A stretch of 8,814 bases of DNA from Leptolyngbya sp. SIO4C5 (GTDB lineage: Bacteria > Cyanobacteriota > Cyanobacteriia > Phormidesmidales > Phormidesmidaceae). Shown piece after piece: positions 5,773 to 8,814 of this stretch. Both the position numbers and the translations under genes were made by a program. The notes below the pieces were generated by a model. The model worked only from the letters and a program-made list of their open reading frames with translations. It had not been told where the DNA came from and ran no database searches. The stretch is taken from the NCBI GenBank assembly GCA_010671965.1, contig JAAHIC010000136.1, forward strand, positions 1 through 8,814, written 5' to 3'. Numbering within the stretch: the stretch's first letter is position 1; the number at the start of each line of letters is the position of its first letter.

Positions 5773-6937
5773 ATCCGTCCTCGAAACTATCCGGTCTAGG
5801 GGTCTAGACAAAGTGGAGCGCCTGCTGACTTCGCCCCAAGGAGCCGAAATTACAGTTGCCGGGGGCCAACCCGTCCTCAACTTTTGCGCCAACAACTATC
5901 TGGGTTTAGCCAACCATCCCGACCTGATTCAGGTAGCCAAAGCAGGACTCGATCGCTACGGATTTGGCCTCGCTTCAACCCGCTTTATCTGCGGCACTCA
6001 GACAATTCATCGTGACCTAGAGCGGGCGATCGCCGCCTTTTTGAGTACGGACGATGCCATTCTTTACGGCTCCTGCTTTGACGCCAATGGTGGTCTTTTT
6101 GAAACTATTTTGGGCGCTGAGGATGCGGTGCTCAGCGATGCCTTCAACCACGCCAGCATCATTGACGGCATTCGGCTCTGTAAAGCCCAGCGCTACCGCT
6201 ACGGCCACGCCGACGTGGCAGAACTAGAACAGGCTCTGCAGGCGAGTCAAACCGCTAGGCTGCGCCTGATTGCCACGGATGGAGTGTTCAGTATGGATGG
6301 TGATATTGCGCCGCTCAATACCATCTGCAATCTGGCCGATCGCTACAACGCTCTGGTGATGGTGGATGACAGTCACGGGACGGGCTTTTTTGGGCTGACT
6401 GGGCGAGGCTCAGTGGAGCACTGTGGTGTGCTAGGACGGGTGGATATCATCACTAGCACCCTGGGCAAAGCCCTAGGCGGCGCGTCAGGAGGCTTCACCA
6501 CGGGGCGTCAGCCTATTATTGACTTACTACGGCAGCGATCGCGTCCCTACCTGTTTTCCAATAGCCTGGCGCCCGTGATTGCCTACACTAGCCTCAACGT
6601 CCTCAAGATGTTGGAAAAAAGCAGCGATTTGCGAGAACGGCTGATGGCTAATACCCGCTACTTCCGTCGGCAAATGACCGCCAGCGGCTTCAATATCAAG
6701 CCGGGGATTCATCCCATCGTGCCCATCATGCTCTACGATGCGCAGCTGGCTCAGGATATGGCTCAAGCCCTCCTAGCTAAAGGTATCTACGTCATTGGCT
6801 TTAGCTATCCCGTCGTCCCCGAGGGACAAGCCCGTATCCGCGTCCAGATTTCTGCCGCTCACAGCCGGGCGCAGCTAGACCACTGTATCGAATCGTTCAA
6901 AACCGTAGGACAGCAGTACGGCATCATTGGTAATTGA
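5747..6937 (+). CDS. kbl: 2-amino-3-ketobutyrate CoA ligase (glycine C-acetyltransferase)
   Basis: PLP-dependent alpha-oxoamine synthase that cleaves 2-amino-3-ketobutyrate with CoA to glycine and acetyl-CoA, the second step of threonine catabolism. The 396-aa length matches E. coli Kbl (398). Visible features are [10 protein letters not shown] (45-54), GSCFDANGG (108-116, diagnostic for Kbl among its relatives), [12 protein letters not shown] (130-141), DGVFSMDGD (178-186), MVDDSHGTG (205-213), and the Schiff-base lysine K241 in STLGKALGG. The frame is open upstream to 5555, but the start at 5747 is chosen because homology begins there, the length fits, and AGAGG (5735-5739) lies 7 nt upstream. 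It overlaps the end of tdh by 26 nt, so translational coupling is likely and the intermediate, which decarboxylates spontaneously, can be passed on quickly. Confidence 0.95.
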   Translation: MLTTPLPVESVLETIRSRGLDKVERLLTSPQGAEITVAGGQPVLNFCANNYLGLANHPDLIQVAKAGLDRYGFGLASTRFICGTQTIHRDLERAIAAFLSTDDAILYGSCFDANGGLFETILGAEDAVLSDAFNHASIIDGIRLCKAQRYRYGHADVAELEQALQASQTARLRLIATDGVFSMDGDIAPLNTICNLADRYNALVMVDDSHGTGFFGLTGRGSVEHCGVLGRVDIITSTLGKALGGASGGFTTGRQPIIDLLRQRSRPYLFSNSLAPVIAYTSLNVLKMLEKSSDLRERLMANTRYFRRQMTASGFNIKPGIHPIVPIMLYDAQLAQDMAQALLAKGIYVIGFSYPVVPEGQARIRVQISAAHSRAQLDHCIESFKTVGQQYGIIGN

Positions 6938-7171
6938 GAAGTCCTCATCGCGCCTGTCGTCTTATGGCGATATTTGGCAGTTCGGCAAATTTAATCGAGG
7001 CGATCGCTGCATTGAGCAGGACTTGAGCTTTTACCGGGTACCCACCGATTTAGAGGAATTGTCCCGCATACTGATTGGAATTTTAACTGAGTCATAAAAA
7101 CCGTACCCCTAGCCCTCTGTGCTAGCTACGAGCATAATGACAACTGATGACCAGTCACCCGGGTAGCCATC
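6938..7171. other. Intergenic region between kbl and thrC with inverted repeats
   Basis: 234 bp without a recognised gene. AAGTCCT (6939-6945), directly after the kbl stop, is complementary to AGGACTT (7018-7024), and a T-run (7029-7032) follows soon after. Between the arms lies the partly palindromic ATTTGGCAGTTCGGCAAAT (6972-6990) and a HIP1 site (7000-7007). A 20-codon ATG ORF (6964-7026) has no ribosome binding site and is probably chance. The long-range stem could help end the tdh-kbl transcript, but it is weak. Confidence 0.4.
7059..7087 (+). promoter_or_regulatory. thrC: Candidate promoter for thrC
   Basis: TTGTCC (7059-7064, 4 of 6) and TTTAAC (7082-7087, 4 of 6) are separated by 17 bp, the ideal spacing, about 85 bp before thrC. 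A second possible -10, CATAAT (7133-7138), lacks a -35. The matches are weak, but the gap suggests that thrC has its own promoter. Confidence 0.2.
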
Positions 7172-8545
7172 ATGATGTCGTCAACTATCGAGTCGAAATT
7201 GAGTACAGATAATCAGACTGTTTATTTTCGCTGCATTGCAGGCTGTGTTGCCAAGCATTCAATTTTTGACGTGATTTATACCTGCCCCTCCTGCGGCAGC
7301 CTCCTGGAAGTTCATCATGAGCGAGAACCGCTGAAAAAGCGGAGCGCCGATCAGTGGCAACAGCTATTCGACTCGCGTATTAGCACAACCGCATGGCCCT
7401 ACGGCAGCGGTGTTTGGGGAATGCGGGAGTGGGTGATTCCTGCTTTGGCTGATGAGAATGTCGTCAGCATGTTTGAGGGCAATACCAACCTATTTTGGGC
7501 TGAACGGTTAGGCAAGCAGCTCGGCGTCCCTGAACTGTGGATTAAGCTCTGCGGCAATAGCCACACAGGTAGCTTTAAGGATCTCGGCATGACCGTATTG
7601 GTCAGCGTGGTCAAGCAAATGATGGCCCAGGGCAGCCCTGTTAAAGCAGTTGCCTGTGCCAGTACGGGGGATACCAGTGCGGCCCTCGCCGCTTATGCAG
7701 CCTATGCGGGTATCCCAGCCGTCATTTTCCTGCCTGCGGGGAAAGTCAGCACGGCGCAGCTAATTCAGCCTGTGGCGAATGGTGCTCATGTGCTGGCGCT
7801 CGATACTGACTTCGACGGCTGTATGAAAATCGTCAAAGAAGTTACCCAGGATAATTCTATTTACCTGGCTAATTCGATGAACAGCCTCCGCATCGAAGGC
7901 CAAAAGACTGTCGGAATTGAGATTGTGCGGCAGTTTGATTGGCAAGTACCGGACTGGATCATCATTCCCGTTGGCAATCTGGGCAATATCAGCGCTCTCT
8001 ACAAAGGCTTCAAGCTGATGATGGATCTGGGGTTGATTAGCCGTATGCCCAGACTGGTGGCGGCGCAAGCGGCTCAGGCAAACCCCTTTTATGAATCATT
8101 CAAGGCTGGATTCAAACAGAAAGTCAGCAAGACCGCAGGAGACACGTTGGCCAGCGCCATCCGGATTGGGGATCCGGTGAGCTATGACAAAGCGACAAAG
8201 GCGATCGCGGAAACGGACGGCATTGTGGAGCAGGCCACCGAAAACGAGCTGGCGGCGGCGACGGCAGAGGCCGATTTGACGGGTATGTTTACTTGCCCCC
8301 ATACGGGAGTGGCTTTGGCTGTGCTGAAAAAGCTGGTCAAGCGCGGTCTGATCAAATCTAGCGATAGAACGGTGGTGATCAGCACCGCCCACGGCCTCAA
8401 GTTCACCGACTTTAAGGTCAAGTATCACGAATCGACTTTAGAAGGCGTGACCAGCCAGTACGCTAATCCGGCTGTCCATTTACCCGCCAACGCGGATACG
8501 GTGAAAGCGGAAATTGAAAAACGGCTCAACAGTGTAACGGGATAA
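7172..8545 (+). CDS. thrC: Threonine synthase, plant-type, with N-terminal zinc-ribbon-like cysteines
   Basis: Converts O-phospho-L-homoserine to L-threonine and phosphate with PLP. The 457-aa protein has the PLP lysine K136 in [10 protein letters not shown] (131-140), ASTGDTSAA (163-171), the phosphate-binding loop PVGNLGN (266-272) and [13 protein letters not shown] (370-382). The segments [35 protein letters not shown] and [14 protein letters not shown] closely resemble the threonine synthase of Arabidopsis, an enzyme activated by S-adenosylmethionine. The preceding region [18 protein letters not shown] (65-82) is also shared. Unlike the plant enzyme as I recall it, the N-terminus keeps C21, C25, C38 and C41 (CX3C and CX2C), like a small zinc ribbon. 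Two ATGs (7172, 7175) are possible starts and neither has a strong ribosome binding site. Many cyanobacteria have a second, shorter ThrC, so this may be one of two. Confidence 0.93.
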   Translation: MMSSTIESKLSTDNQTVYFRCIAGCVAKHSIFDVIYTCPSCGSLLEVHHEREPLKKRSADQWQQLFDSRISTTAWPYGSGVWGMREWVIPALADENVVSMFEGNTNLFWAERLGKQLGVPELWIKLCGNSHTGSFKDLGMTVLVSVVKQMMAQGSPVKAVACASTGDTSAALAAYAAYAGIPAVIFLPAGKVSTAQLIQPVANGAHVLALDTDFDGCMKIVKEVTQDNSIYLANSMNSLRIEGQKTVGIEIVRQFDWQVPDWIIIPVGNLGNISALYKGFKLMMDLGLISRMPRLVAAQAAQANPFYESFKAGFKQKVSKTAGDTLASAIRIGDPVSYDKATKAIAETDGIVEQATENELAAATAEADLTGMFTCPHTGVALAVLKKLVKRGLIKSSDRTVVISTAHGLKFTDFKVKYHESTLEGVTSQYANPAVHLPANADTVKAEIEKRLNSVTG

Positions 8546-8654
8546 CCTGTAGAGGTTACTGCATCGTTCAAAGTTTTCTCCTGAAAGTGTAGATTTTTAG
8601 TCTGCTCCTGAGTCGATGGTTATGCATTGCAAGTCATGTTCTTAAGAAAAAATT

Positions 8655-8814
8655 ATGGAAAGGCCGAAGATTGCGGTACTGCAAGATATTTTCAGCTCTA
8701 GGCTTGATACGTTAGCCCATCTTTTAGAGGTCGCAGAGAAGCATTTTGCTAACGATATAGAGTCCCTATTTCAGCGCCGAATAGCGCCGGATATGCTTCC
8801 CTTCGGCACGCAGA
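8655..8814 (+). CDS. DUF1993 family protein, N-terminal fragment (cut by the right window edge)
   Basis: ATG at 8655 opens a frame that runs off the window after 53 codons. The product starts MERPKIAVLQDIFSSRLD and contains LDTLAHLLEVAEKHFAND followed by RRIAPDMLPFGTQ. This fits the start of DUF1993 proteins, which have a helix with a LxxLxxLLxxAExH-like pattern and the signature RLAPDMFPLxxQ. Their function is unknown; they are helical-bundle proteins related to the DinB-like fold as far as I recall. An in-frame TAA at 8643 excludes a longer start. The ribosome binding site is weak (AAGAAAAAATT). It lies 109 nt after thrC in the same direction; a link to threonine metabolism is not evident. 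Confidence 0.7.
   Translation, partial: MERPKIAVLQDIFSSRLDTLAHLLEVAEKHFANDIESLFQRRIAPDMLPFGTQ

Noticed and set aside
6964..7026. 20-codon ORF (MAIFGSSANLIEAIAALSRT) between kbl and thrC
   Set aside because: It has no ribosome binding site, is very short and contains a HIP1 site; a chance ORF is more likely.
8546..8654. Terminator after thrC
   Set aside because: Only a 4-bp TTTC/GAAA stem and a short T-run are seen, plus two CTCCTGA copies; too weak to call.
1..8814. CRISPR arrays, tRNA or rRNA genes, insertion sequences and attachment sites
   Set aside because: No regular repeat-spacer pattern, cloverleaf-like sequence, transposase or flanking terminal repeats were seen by reading both strands.

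Overview
This is almost certainly a piece of a cyanobacterial chromosome. The octamer GCGATCGC (HIP1) occurs at least 19 times in 8.8 kb, against about 0.1 expected by chance. The gene families also fit: a KefB-like antiporter with tandem USP domains and a plant-type threonine synthase. Most of the window is GC-moderate coding DNA. The exception is a clearly AT-rich stretch at about 4300-4818. A filamentous Leptolyngbya-like organism is a guess only.

Layout: (1) 1-1837, plus strand: the 3' part of a CPA2 cation/proton antiporter whose start lies outside the window. (2) 3902-1844, minus strand: a two-gene unit, convergent with the antiporter (6 bp between stop codons). It encodes a PF10014-type 2-oxoglutarate/Fe(II) dioxygenase, then a class V PLP enzyme of the 'cysteine desulfurase-like' VC1184 type in which the catalytic Cys position is Tyr. 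(3) 3903-4818: about 0.9 kb without a recognised gene. It holds an imperfect inverted repeat, a 60-codon and a 33-codon small ORF, a candidate promoter, a threefold 10-bp repeat and a leader that can fold two mutually exclusive ways. (4) 4819-6937: a translationally coupled pair, SDR-type L-threonine 3-dehydrogenase (tdh) and 2-amino-3-ketobutyrate CoA ligase (kbl). (5) 7172-8545: plant-type threonine synthase (thrC). (6) 8655 to the right edge: the N-terminus of a DUF1993 protein.

How they fit together: Tdh and Kbl convert threonine to glycine plus acetyl-CoA, and ThrC makes threonine from O-phosphohomoserine. Synthesis and breakdown of threonine therefore sit side by side in the same orientation. 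The dioxygenase belongs to a family whose characterised members hydroxylate free aliphatic amino acids. With its PLP partner it could act on a related amino acid, but that is inference.

Best candidates for something undescribed: (a) the tdh leader, where a 12-bp terminator-like helix followed by a U-rich tract competes with an upstream CCGCCT/AGGCGG helix, suggesting attenuation or a riboswitch; (b) the Tdh cofactor loop, where the Asp that normally selects NAD is Gly followed by Arg-Arg, encoded partly by a HIP1 site, suggesting a shift to NADP; (c) a plant-like threonine synthase that still carries four N-terminal zinc-ribbon-like cysteines.
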